64,000 nt of DNA, from the NCBI RefSeq assembly GCF_020740535.1, contig NZ_CP082362.1, forward strand, positions 1,860,001 through 1,924,000, in the 5' to 3' direction. Within the stretch, counting starts at the first letter, position 1. Each line of letters opens with the position of its first letter. The translations under genes and the position numbers were made by a program. Of this stretch, positions 16,622 to 24,304 are shown one piece after another. The DNA is from Streptomyces profundus. Its GTDB lineage: Bacteria > Actinomycetota > Actinomycetes > Streptomycetales > Streptomycetaceae. Below the pieces are notes generated by a model. The model was not told the origin of the DNA and made no database searches. It worked only from the letters and a program-made list of their open reading frames with translations.

Positions 16622-16654
16622 CCCCGCCGTCCCACCCCTCGCGGGACGGCGGGG
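16622..16654. terminator. Bidirectional hairpin terminator
   Basis: A 12-bp perfect stem (CCCCGCCGTCCC at 16622-16633 with 16643-16654) and 9-base loop between the DUF1906 gene and the convergent end of the ebo-like operon. Confidence 0.8.
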
Positions 16655-16668
16655 TCCTCGTGTTCCGG

Positions 16669-18051
16669 TCAGGTCTTGTCGAGGCCGGCGAGGTGGAGGA
16701 GGAGGGCCTTGACGTCGGTGGCGGGGACCTCGTCGCCGGTGAGGGCCTCGGGGTCGGAGCAGATCAGGACGGGCTGGTCGCGGCGGTCGGTGGGGAGGCG
16801 GCCGTGGCTGCCGCGCACCTGGGCGCCGTCCAGGGGGATGACGTTCATGCGGTAGCGCAGGCCGACCTTCTTGCGGACCAGGGCGGCGCCGGCGCGGGCC
16901 TTGACCAGGCGGTCCTCCGGGTTGAAGAAGAGTTCGGCCGGGTCGTAGCCGGGTTTGCGGTGGATCTCCACGGTGGGCGCGAAGTCGGGGGCCACCGCGT
17001 CGTCCAGCCAGTAGTAGTAGGTGAACCACGCGTCGGGTTCGGCGACGGCGACCAGGTCGCCGGCGCGGGGGTGGTCGAGCCCCTGGGCGGCCTTGCCCTC
17101 GTCGTCGAGGAGTTCGGCGATGCCGGGCAGGCCGGTCAGCGCCTCGCGGGCGGGGGCCAGATCCTCGGGGCGGCGGACGTAGACATGCGCGATCTGGTGG
17201 TCGGCGACGGCGAAGGCACGGGAGACCCAGGGGTCGAGGTACTCCATGCCGGCCTGGGTGTGGACCTCGAGCAGGCCCGCCTCGCGCAGCCTGCGGTTGA
17301 TGTGGACCTGGCGGCTGACGGGGGTGATGCCGTACTCGGAGAGGGCCAGCACCGTGGCGTCCTTCTCGCGCGCGGCGTCGAGCAACGGGCCGAGTTCCGC
17401 GTCGAGTTCGGCGGCGGCGGCGCGGGCCTGGGGGGAGTCGGGGCCGTAGCGCTGGAGGTCGTAGTCCAGATGCGGGAGGTAGACCAGGGTGAGGTCCGGC
17501 TCGCGGGTGGTGAGCACCCGGCGCGCGGCGTGCGCGATCCAGCGGGAGGAGTCGATGGCCGCGGTCGGCCCCCAGTAGGTGAAGAGGGGGAACTCGCCGA
17601 GCCGCGAGGTGAGTTCGTCGTGCAGCTCGGGGGGCCTCGTGTAGCAGTCGGGTTCCTTCTTGCCGTCGGCGTGGTAGATCGGCCGGGGCGTCACCGTGTA
17701 GTCGGTGTCGGCGCCCATGGCGTACCACCAGCAGATGTTGGCCACGGTGTAGTCCGGGTCGACCTTGCGGGCCGCGTCCCAGACCTTCTCACCGCCGACC
17801 AGCGCGTTGTGCTGGCGCCACAGCAGCACGTCGCCCAGCTCGCGGAAGTACCAGCCGTTGCCGACGATGCCGTGCCCCGACGGCGGTTCGCCGGTGAGGA
17901 AGGTGGCCTGGGCCGAGCAGGTGACGGCGGGCAGCACGGTGCCGAGGGGGGCCTGGGAGCCCCGGGCGGCGAGGGATCTCAGGGTCGGCATGTGGTCGAG
18001 CAGGGCCGGGGTGAGGCCGACGACGTCGATGACCACCAGGCGGCGGGTCAT
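16669..18051 (-). CDS. eboF: Alkaline phosphatase superfamily protein (EboF-like)
   Basis: A 460-aa cytoplasmic member of the alkaline phosphatase/nucleotide pyrophosphatase superfamily. N-terminal metal site: RLVVIDVVGLTPALLDHMPT; nucleophile region: LPAVTCSAQATFLTGEPPSGHGIVGNGW; further metal ligands in VLALSEYGITPVSRQVHIN and in the late HAR segment near PAREAL. Length and motifs fit the type I phosphodiesterase that closes ebo clusters. It probably hydrolyses a phosphate ester or diphosphate of the pathway product. The ATG follows AAAGGAG. It is the last gene of the - strand block, 19 bp after eboE, and ends at a strong terminator. The symbol is given by family and position. Confidence 0.82.
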   Translation of the reverse strand: MTRRLVVIDVVGLTPALLDHMPTLRSLAARGSQAPLGTVLPAVTCSAQATFLTGEPPSGHGIVGNGWYFRELGDVLLWRQHNALVGGEKVWDAARKVDPDYTVANICWWYAMGADTDYTVTPRPIYHADGKKEPDCYTRPPELHDELTSRLGEFPLFTYWGPTAAIDSSRWIAHAARRVLTTREPDLTLVYLPHLDYDLQRYGPDSPQARAAAAELDAELGPLLDAAREKDATVLALSEYGITPVSRQVHINRRLREAGLLEVHTQAGMEYLDPWVSRAFAVADHQIAHVYVRRPEDLAPAREALTGLPGIAELLDDEGKAAQGLDHPRAGDLVAVAEPDAWFTYYYWLDDAVAPDFAPTVEIHRKPGYDPAELFFNPEDRLVKARAGAALVRKKVGLRYRMNVIPLDGAQVRGSHGRLPTDRRDQPVLICSDPEALTGDEVPATDVKALLLHLAGLDKT

Positions 18052-18070
18052 GGCAGCGGCTCCTTTCGTT

Positions 18071-19255
18071 TCACGGCAGCTCTGTGAGGCCGAGGGCGGT
18101 CAACATGTCCCGTGCCAGGGCCAGTTCGGCGGCGATGCCGTCGGCGAGCTGGTCGGCGTCGGTGGGGCGCAGGGCGGGCGGGAGCACCTGCCAGGTGTAG
18201 GTCTCCACCTCCAGGTGGTGGGTCAGCGGCCGGTCGCCGCCGACCAGCCGGGCAAGCGTCCGTTCCAGCACGGGAAGCGTGGTGGCCAGCGGTTCGGCCG
18301 GGGTGGCGTGCAGCGGGATGTGGTGGTGGACGCGCCAGGGGCCCGCCGCCGGGAGCGGGTGGACGCCGGCCAGCGCCTCGTCCAGGTCGTCGCGGGCGTC
18401 GACGGTGCCGTCCGCGCCGCGTTCCCTGGTCTGGTGGAGGAAGCGGTCCTCGACGAACTCGGCGAGGGCGGCGCGCACTTCGGGCCGCTCGGGGTGTTCG
18501 GCGTGCAGGGCGGCGGACAGCTGCGCCTTGACGACGGGCACCCGCTGCCCGGTGAGGCGGTCAAGGGCCTCGTCCGGGTCCTCGAAGGCGGTGGCCAGAT
18601 GGCAGGTGTCGAGGCAGACGCCGACCCGGTGCGCGGGGGGCGCGTCGGGGCCGGTGAGGACGCGGGCCGCCTGCGCGGTGGTCTCGACGACGCAGCCGGG
18701 CTCGGGCTCAAGAGCGAGCCGCACGGAGCGCCCGGTGCGCTCGGCCAGCTCGTCCAACTCCCCGGCCAGCCGGTTGAGTTGGCTCATGGCGCGGGCGGCG
18801 TCGGTGGCGTCGTAGGGGGTGCGCCAGGCCAGCGGCAGGGTGGAGATGGTGCCGTCGGCGATGTCGTCGGGGAGCAGCCAGGCGAGCAGGGTGGCCAGTT
18901 GGCGGGTGTGTTCGCGGCGCTGGTCGGTGGTCCAGTCCGGCTGGTAGACGCGGTACTTGACCTTGGCGCCGCCGAAGCCCCGGTAGGGGAAGCCGTTGAG
19001 GGTGACAACCTCAAGGCCCTCGCGGCGGAGGGCGTCGGCGAGGGTGCGGCGGGCCGGCAGGTCGTCGCTGAGCGCGGCGACCACGTCGGCGGCCAGCCAC
19101 AGGCCGATGCCGAGGCGTTCGCGGCCGAGCCGGCGGCGCACCGGGGCGCAGTGCGCGGAGAGTTGGGCGACGACCCCGTCGAGCGTCTCGGCGGGGTGCA
19201 CGTTGGTGCAGTAGGCGAGGTGGACCAGTTCGCCGCTGGGGTGGCGGAAGCGCAC
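18071..19255 (-). CDS. eboE: Metabolite traffic protein EboE (TIM-barrel sugar isomerase-like)
   Basis: A 394-aa protein with the EboE opening GELVHLAYCTNVHPAETLDGVVAQL. A xylose-isomerase-like TIM barrel follows, with probable metal ligands in RLALEPEPGCVV (Glu), VGVCLDTCHLATAFEDP (Asp, His) and WRVHHHIPLH. The ending TYTWQVLPPALRP is also typical. In cyanobacteria ebo genes are needed to move the scytonemin precursor to the periplasm, but EboE's chemistry is unknown. GTG 19255 was chosen because the family signature starts eight residues later and GAGAGGA lies at good spacing; it starts 11 bp after the eboB stop. The barrel glutamate, aspartate and histidine suggest real isomerase or epimerase activity. 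Confidence 0.88.
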   Translation of the reverse strand: MRFRHPSGELVHLAYCTNVHPAETLDGVVAQLSAHCAPVRRRLGRERLGIGLWLAADVVAALSDDLPARRTLADALRREGLEVVTLNGFPYRGFGGAKVKYRVYQPDWTTDQRREHTRQLATLLAWLLPDDIADGTISTLPLAWRTPYDATDAARAMSQLNRLAGELDELAERTGRSVRLALEPEPGCVVETTAQAARVLTGPDAPPAHRVGVCLDTCHLATAFEDPDEALDRLTGQRVPVVKAQLSAALHAEHPERPEVRAALAEFVEDRFLHQTRERGADGTVDARDDLDEALAGVHPLPAAGPWRVHHHIPLHATPAEPLATTLPVLERTLARLVGGDRPLTHHLEVETYTWQVLPPALRPTDADQLADGIAAELALARDMLTALGLTELP

Positions 19256-19266
19256 CGGGTGTCCTC

Positions 19267-20124
19267 TCAGCCGTCGATCGGGGTGCCGCGCCGCAGCACG
19301 TTGCCGGCGTAGTCGTCGGCCTCGGGGCGTTCGCCGAGGTCGAGCCGCCCGGAGAGGGAGTAGAAGGCGACCGGGTTGCGCCACAGGACGAGGTCGACGT
19401 CGTCCTCGTCGAAGCCGTCGGCGAGCATGGCGTCGGCGACCTTGCGGGTCTTCAGCGGGTCGCTGTTGCCCCAGTCGGCCGCCGAGTTGACGAGCACCTT
19501 CTCGGGGCCGTACTCGCGCAGCAGCCGGACCATCCTCTCCTCGTCCATCTTGGTGTCCGGGTAGACGGAGAAGCCGAGCCAGCAGCCGCTGTCCTTGGCG
19601 GCCTTGACCGTGGTCTCGTTGAGGTGGTCGAGCAGCACCCGCTCGGTGGGCAGCGCCGAGGCGCGGACCGCGTCCACGGTGCGGGTGACGCCGGCGACCT
19701 TGTCGCGGTGCGGGGTGTGCACCAGGGCCGGTAGCTCGTGGTCGACGGCGAGTTGCAGCTGCGCGGCGAGCGCCTCGTCCTCGGCCGGCGTCATCGAGTC
19801 GTAGCCGATCTCGCCGACGGCGACCACGCTGTCCTTGCGGAGGTAGCGGTCCAGCTCGGCCAGGACGGGGACGCAGCGCGGGTCGTTGGCCTCCTTGGGG
19901 TTGAGGGCCAGCGCGCAGTGGTGGGCGATGCCGTACTGGGAGGCGCGGTAGGGCTCCCAGCCGAGGAGCGCGTCGAAGTAGTCGAGGAAGCTGCCGACGG
20001 AGGTGCGGGGCTGGCCGAGCCAGAACGACGGCTCGACCAGGGCCTGGACGCCCGAGTCCCGCATGGCGCGGTAGTCGTCGGTGGTGCGGGAGGTCATGTG
20101 GATATGCGGGTCGAAGATGCGCAT
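19267..20124 (-). CDS. eboB: TatD-family metal-dependent hydrolase (EboB-like)
   Basis: A 285-aa amidohydrolase-fold protein. The N-terminal metal motif is DPHIHMTSRTTDDYRAM, with internal ligands in VVAVGEIGYD, PALVHTPHRDK and VLLDHLNE, and a late Asp in VLVNSAADWGNSD. This is the set expected for a TatD-like hydrolase. In ebo clusters such a gene always accompanies eboA. The ATG overlaps the eboA stop as TGATG. The substrate is unknown; a lactone, amide or phosphoester of the pathway metabolite is likely. Confidence 0.87.
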   Translation of the reverse strand: MRIFDPHIHMTSRTTDDYRAMRDSGVQALVEPSFWLGQPRTSVGSFLDYFDALLGWEPYRASQYGIAHHCALALNPKEANDPRCVPVLAELDRYLRKDSVVAVGEIGYDSMTPAEDEALAAQLQLAVDHELPALVHTPHRDKVAGVTRTVDAVRASALPTERVLLDHLNETTVKAAKDSGCWLGFSVYPDTKMDEERMVRLLREYGPEKVLVNSAADWGNSDPLKTRKVADAMLADGFDEDDVDLVLWRNPVAFYSLSGRLDLGERPEADDYAGNVLRRGTPIDG

Positions 20125-20780
20125 CAGGACTCCTGGGGGTGCGGCGTCAGCGCGAGGGCGCGCGCGACGTCGTCGGGTACGGGGCGGCCGGCGGCTCGGC
20201 GTTCGGCGGCGAAGTCCTCAAGCATCCGGGCGAGTTCGGCGTCGGCGCGGTCGGTGAGGCCGGCGACGGCGGTGAGCGGGACCCCGGTGAAGACGCATTT
20301 GAGGACGGCGTGCCGCCACTGGTGCGCGTCGAGGTGGCGGGCGGCGTAGCGGCCGACGGCGGCGGCGATCAGCCGGTTGTCGTTGGCGCGCAGCGCGTCC
20401 TCGACGAGGGGGACGGCGTCGGCGCCGACCGGCAGCTGGGGCAGGGCGTGCAGCACGGCGCGGCGTTCGGCGGCGTCGCCCTGCTGGTAGAGGCGGGTGA
20501 CGGTGGCGGCGTCGGGGGCGGCGGCGGTCAGCAGCAGGATCCGGGCGGCGTCGGCGGCCGGCAGCCCGGTGCCGGGCAGCGGCTCACGGCCGACGCGGCG
20601 GGCCGCGACGGCGAACGCGGCCTCCCGGTCGGCGCCCTCGTCGAGCGCGGCCTCCAGCCACTCGCCCGCCGCCGGCGCGAGGTGGTCGAGGAGCGCGGCA
20701 CGCAACGCCTCGCCTGCCGGCGGGGCGACGCCATCGACGAGGCCGGCACGGGGGGAGTCGGGAGTGCTGGGGAACGGCAT
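20124..20780 (-). CDS. eboA: EboA domain-containing protein
   Basis: A 218-aa alpha-helical protein with the EboA pattern: internal ARILLLTAAAPDAATVTRLYQQGDAAERRAVLHALPQLP, then DALRANDNRLIAAAVGRYAARHLDAHQWRHAVLKCVFTGVPLTAVAGL. The helices resemble HEAT-like repeats, so it probably works as a scaffold or partner and not as an enzyme. A tail follows (ARMLEDFAAERRAAG). The ATG overlaps the upstream isomerase stop by one base (TGATG) and the stop overlaps eboB the same way, so its translation is coupled on both sides. The start was chosen from that overlap. Confidence 0.88.
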   Translation of the reverse strand: MPFPSTPDSPRAGLVDGVAPPAGEALRAALLDHLAPAAGEWLEAALDEGADREAAFAVAARRVGREPLPGTGLPAADAARILLLTAAAPDAATVTRLYQQGDAAERRAVLHALPQLPVGADAVPLVEDALRANDNRLIAAAVGRYAARHLDAHQWRHAVLKCVFTGVPLTAVAGLTDRADAELARMLEDFAAERRAAGRPVPDDVARALALTPHPQES

Positions 20781-22090
20781 CAGACGACCTCCTGACGGGC
20801 GGTACCAGAAACGGCCTCCGGGCCGGAGGCGGACGCCCGGCCGGCGGCGGACGCCCGGCCGGCGGCTTCGCGGAGGGCGGCTTCTGGACCGGTGGCATCC
20901 GGGGCGGCGACCGGGGCGCCGGCCTCCGGGCCGGAGGCCGGGACGGAGGCCGGGACGGAGGCCGGGACGGCCGATTGACCCGCAAACGACGCCGAGCCGG
21001 CGGCGGACGCCGGCGCCTGGCCGGCGGCTGCGCGGACGGCGGACGCCTGGCCGGTGACCGGAGAGGCGGACGCCTGGCCGGCGGCCGGAGAGGCGGACGC
21101 CTGGCCGGCGGCCGGGGAGGCGGATTGTCCGCCAACGGACGCCGAGCCAACGGCCTCCGGGCCGGCGACCGGGCCAACGGACGCCGTGCCGGCGGCGTCC
21201 GGAACGCCACCCCCCGAACCGGCGGACGCCTGGGCGGCGGCGGCCAGCGTCGGGGCGAGGAACGCGTGGGATTCGGTGGCCAGTTGGGGGCCGGCGTGGG
21301 AGTGGCGTGGGAGCTCGACCGAGACCAGGCCCGCGTAGCCGGTGGCGACCAGCGCGGCGAGCACCGGGGGGAAGTCGATCTCGCCTTCGCCGAACGGGAG
21401 ATGCTCGTGCACACCGCGCCGCATGTCCTCGATCTGCACATGGGCCAGCCAGGGCCCGGCGGCGGTGACGGCGTCGGTCACCGGCAGGGGTTCCAGGCAC
21501 TGGCAGTGGCCGATGTCCAGGGTGAGCCGCAGCGCCTCGGGGCCGCCGAGCGCCCGGCGCAGCCGGTGGAAGCCCGCGATGTCCTGGAGCAGGTGGCCGG
21601 GTTCGGGTTCGACGGCGAGCGGGACGCCGGCCAGGTCGGCGGCCTCGATCAGCGGGGTGAAGGCGTCGGCCAGCCGCGCCCAGGCCACGTCGTCGGGGGT
21701 TCGCGGCGGTTGGTGGCCGCTGAAGCAGTGCAGCGCGGTGGCGCCGAGGTCGGCGGCGACCCGGGTGGCGTCGGTGAGCAGCCCGATCCGGCGGGCGCGG
21801 GCGGCCGGGTCGGGGTCGAGCAGGCTGGGCCCGTGCTTGGCGCGCGGGTCGAGGACGTAGCGGGCGCCGGTCTCCACCGCGACGGCCAGGCCGTGGCGGT
21901 CCAGCAGCTTCGCGACCTCGGCGGTGCGGCGGGCCAACTCGGGGGCGAGCGGGTCGAGATGCATATGGTCGAGGGTGAGCGCCACGCCCTGGTAGCCGAG
22001 GTCGGCGAGGAGGGCGAGGGCGTCGGCCAGTCGCAGGTCGGTGAGGCCGTTGGTGCCGTAGGCGAGCAGGGGCCCTGGCGGCGGGCTCAT
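20780..22090 (-). CDS. Sugar phosphate isomerase/epimerase with low-complexity C-terminal extension
   Basis: A 436-aa protein. Residues 1 to about 290 form a xylose-isomerase-like TIM barrel: LADLGYQGVALTLDHMHLD, PLAVEPEPGHLLQ, LRLTLDIGHCQCLE, AHVQIEDMRRGVHEHLPFGEGEIDF and GLVSVELPRHSH give the usual Glu/Asp/His metal site. The last 145 residues are Ala/Gly/Ser/Pro-rich and repetitive (nine-residue units such as ASASPAAGQ), encoded by a GC-rich minisatellite; the family normally ends near residue 290-300. The gene overlaps eboC (ATGA) upstream and eboA (TGATG) downstream. It is an extra isomerase besides eboE; similar genes accompany actinomycete copies of this block, from memory next to the CDA cluster of S. 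coelicolor. Confidence 0.88.
   Translation of the reverse strand: MSPPPGPLLAYGTNGLTDLRLADALALLADLGYQGVALTLDHMHLDPLAPELARRTAEVAKLLDRHGLAVAVETGARYVLDPRAKHGPSLLDPDPAARARRIGLLTDATRVAADLGATALHCFSGHQPPRTPDDVAWARLADAFTPLIEAADLAGVPLAVEPEPGHLLQDIAGFHRLRRALGGPEALRLTLDIGHCQCLEPLPVTDAVTAAGPWLAHVQIEDMRRGVHEHLPFGEGEIDFPPVLAALVATGYAGLVSVELPRHSHAGPQLATESHAFLAPTLAAAAQASAGSGGGVPDAAGTASVGPVAGPEAVGSASVGGQSASPAAGQASASPAAGQASASPVTGQASAVRAAAGQAPASAAGSASFAGQSAVPASVPASVPASGPEAGAPVAAPDATGPEAALREAAGRASAAGRASASGPEAVSGTARQEVV
20815..21215. repeat. In-frame GC-rich minisatellite in the isomerase 3' end
   Basis: Imperfect 27-bp repeats (GCCTGGCCGGCGGCCGGAGA-like, near 21025-21120) and other short reiterations encode the Ala/Gly/Ser/Pro-rich tail of the isomerase. 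The reading frame stays open through the whole array. Confidence 0.75.
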
Positions 22091-22950
22091 GTGGGGGTCA
22101 CCTTCCTCGACAGCCGGCGGGTGGCGGCCAGCAGGGTGAGCAGCACGGGGACGGAGCGGCGGGCGCCGGCCCTGGCGGCGAGCCCGGCCTGGAGCGGCAC
22201 CAGGGCCGCCAGGCCGTTGACCACGCCCTGCTTGGTGTGTTCGCCGGTGGGCTGCCGCGCGGCGCGGGCCAACGCGGGGGCGGCGGTGAGGAGATAGCTG
22301 GCGGCGCAGCCCTGCGCGGTGCCGGCGTCAGGACCGCCGGGGCGGGCCACGGCGGCGGCCACGCCGGCCGTGGTGGCGAGCGCGGCGAGCGGCGCGGCGC
22401 GCGAGCCGCCGTCCACCTCGTGCCGGGAGACATGGGTGACGGCGGTGGTGTGGGCGGCGAGCAGCGCGGCGGGGGGCAGCGCGGCGCGCGGCACCCGGCC
22501 GCTGGCGGCCGAGCCCATCAGCAGGTCGAGGCCCCGGGCGGCGCCCATGGCGACGGGGCCCGCCGGGGTGTGCTTGAGCCCCAGGTCATAGGCCCAGACG
22601 GTGGCGGCCAGGGCGGTGGCGGTGGCGAGTTGGGCCCGGTTGGCGGCGCCGGCCAGGGCGATCCCGGCGGCGGTGAGCCCCGCGGCGGCGCCGAAGGCGG
22701 CGGCGGGGTGGATCCGTCCCGAGGGGAGCGGGCGGTGCGGGCGGTCGCGCGCGTCCTCGGCCCGGTCGGCCCAGTCGTTGAGCGCCATGCCGGCCCAGTA
22801 GAGGCAGACCGAACTGCCCAGGGCGAGCGCCGCTTCGCGGTGTGGCACCCCGCCGGCGGAGGCGGCGCCGGCCAGGGTGTCCCCCGGCACGGTCAGCGCG
22901 GCCGGCCCGCGCACCAGCTCAAGCCAGGCGCGGGCGCTGCCGCCGGTCAC
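22087..22950 (-). CDS. eboC: UbiA-family prenyltransferase, EboC / SCO3242 type
   Basis: A 287-aa integral membrane UbiA-type transferase. The first Asp-rich motif is NDWADRAEDARDRPHRPLPSG (diphosphate-Mg binding), with the second region near VWAYDLGLKHTP and GAARGLDLLMGSAAS. Several hydrophobic helices lie between, such as LTAAGIALAGAA, though the second half is strongly Ala-rich. It probably attaches a prenyl or polyprenyl chain to the pathway metabolite at the membrane. GTG 22950 overlaps the inositol-phosphate synthase stop (GTGA), and its own stop overlaps the isomerase start (ATGA). The second Asp motif is shortened compared with classical UbiA, so the acceptor may differ. Confidence 0.86.
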   Translation of the reverse strand: MTGGSARAWLELVRGPAALTVPGDTLAGAASAGGVPHREAALALGSSVCLYWAGMALNDWADRAEDARDRPHRPLPSGRIHPAAAFGAAAGLTAAGIALAGAANRAQLATATALAATVWAYDLGLKHTPAGPVAMGAARGLDLLMGSAASGRVPRAALPPAALLAAHTTAVTHVSRHEVDGGSRAAPLAALATTAGVAAAVARPGGPDAGTAQGCAASYLLTAAPALARAARQPTGEHTKQGVVNGLAALVPLQAGLAARAGARRSVPVLLTLLAATRRLSRKVTPT

Positions 22951-24068
22951 GAGCGGCCGGCCAGCCGCTCGGCGAGCCCGAGCAGTTCGCGGTACTGCTC
23001 GGCCAGTCCTGGCGGTGGGGTGTCGGGGTCCTTGAAGAAGAAGCCGAGCCCCGGCACGGGGCCCGCCATCCCCGACGCGTGGGCGCGGGAGACGAGTCGG
23101 GCGAGGTCGAGGACGAGGGGTGCGGCGAGCGCCGAGTCGCAGCCCTGCCAGATGGTCTGGAGCACCATCCGGGTGCCGAGGAACCCGTCGAAGGCGATGT
23201 GGTCCCAGGCGGTCTTCCAGTCGCCGAGCGCCGGCACATGGTCGATATGGGTGGTGCCCTCGGGCGTTTCGCCGAGGTTGTCGGCCAACGCCCTGGCCTT
23301 GCCGGCGTTCTTGGCCGCCGCGGCCTGCGGGTCGGCGAGCGTGGCGCCGTCGCCGCCGCCGAGCAGGTTGCTGCCCGACCAGGCCCGCACGGCGAGCGCG
23401 CGCTGCGCGAACATCGGGGCGAGCACGGCGCGCAGCAGGGTCTGCCCGGTCTTGCCGTCGCGCCCGGCGTGCGGCAGGCCGGCGCGCGCGGCGCGTTCGG
23501 CGAGGCCGGGGGCGTGCATGCCGCTGGCGGGGGTGAAGTTGACATAGGAGCAGCCGGCCTCGATGGCCGCCGCCGCGTAGAGCGAGCTGGCCGGGGCGCG
23601 GGGTTCGTCGGCCGCCGGCACCGGTTCGGTGCTGGCCAGGTGGACGACGACGGTGCGGGCGAGGTCGTTGCGGCGTTGGAAGGTGCTGATGTCGGCGGCG
23701 AAGGCCGCGATCAGCTCCTGGTCGTCGCGGGGATCGTCCGCCTGGGGGCCGCCGGGGCGGATCTCGGCCTCGGCGCGGGTGAGGTCGTCGGCGACGGCGG
23801 CGGGCAGCCCGGGGGGCAACACCCCCGCCTCGGCGAGCTGTTCGGCGCGTTTCGGGAGAGGGGTGGGTGCGGTGTCGTGGCCACCGAACACCAGCCCGTC
23901 CAGCGGGGGCAGTACCGCCCCGGCGAACTCAGGGCCTGCGGTGACGAGTCCGGTGAAGGGGTGGAGGCCGGCGGCGATGGCGGCGTGGCCGGCCACCGTG
24001 GTGGTGGCGACCGAGCCACGGGCGCCGATCAGCCAGACTCCGACGCGCTCCTGGGGTGCTGTTGTCAT
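22947..24068 (-). CDS. Inositol-3-phosphate synthase
   Basis: A 373-aa myo-inositol-phosphate synthase homologue that should turn glucose 6-phosphate into inositol 3-phosphate using NAD. Visible: Rossmann motif VGVWLIGARGSVATTTVAGHAAI at residues about 7-30; ASTEPVPAADEP; CSYVNFTPASGMHAPGL; HAGRDGKTGQTLLRAVLAPMF; the catalytic-site SGSNLLGGGDGATLADP; HVPALGDWKTAWDHIAFDGFLGTRM. The ATG at 24068 matches the family N-terminus. The frame stays open upstream into the ThuA gene across a G-homopolymer tract, which is probably an artefact. It overlaps eboC (GTGA). In this block it stands where ebo clusters usually have a sugar-phosphate cyclase (EboD), and may take that role. Confidence 0.9.
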   Translation of the reverse strand: MTTAPQERVGVWLIGARGSVATTTVAGHAAIAAGLHPFTGLVTAGPEFAGAVLPPLDGLVFGGHDTAPTPLPKRAEQLAEAGVLPPGLPAAVADDLTRAEAEIRPGGPQADDPRDDQELIAAFAADISTFQRRNDLARTVVVHLASTEPVPAADEPRAPASSLYAAAAIEAGCSYVNFTPASGMHAPGLAERAARAGLPHAGRDGKTGQTLLRAVLAPMFAQRALAVRAWSGSNLLGGGDGATLADPQAAAAKNAGKARALADNLGETPEGTTHIDHVPALGDWKTAWDHIAFDGFLGTRMVLQTIWQGCDSALAAPLVLDLARLVSRAHASGMAGPVPGLGFFFKDPDTPPPGLAEQYRELLGLAERLAGRS

Positions 24069-24148
24069 GTCGCGGCTTTCTGTGCAGCTGCGGAAGGGAA
24101 GGGCGCGGGGCCCGGCCACGTGTGCGGCGTGGCCGGGCTCCGCGCGGG

Positions 24149-24302
<154 letters not shown>

Positions 24303-24304
<2 letters not shown>

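Noticed and set aside
14759..17728. 989-codon - strand frame through the DUF1906 and eboF region
   Set aside because: It runs antisense through the DUF1906 gene and out of frame through eboF, is Arg/His/Gly-rich, and has no recognisable domain.
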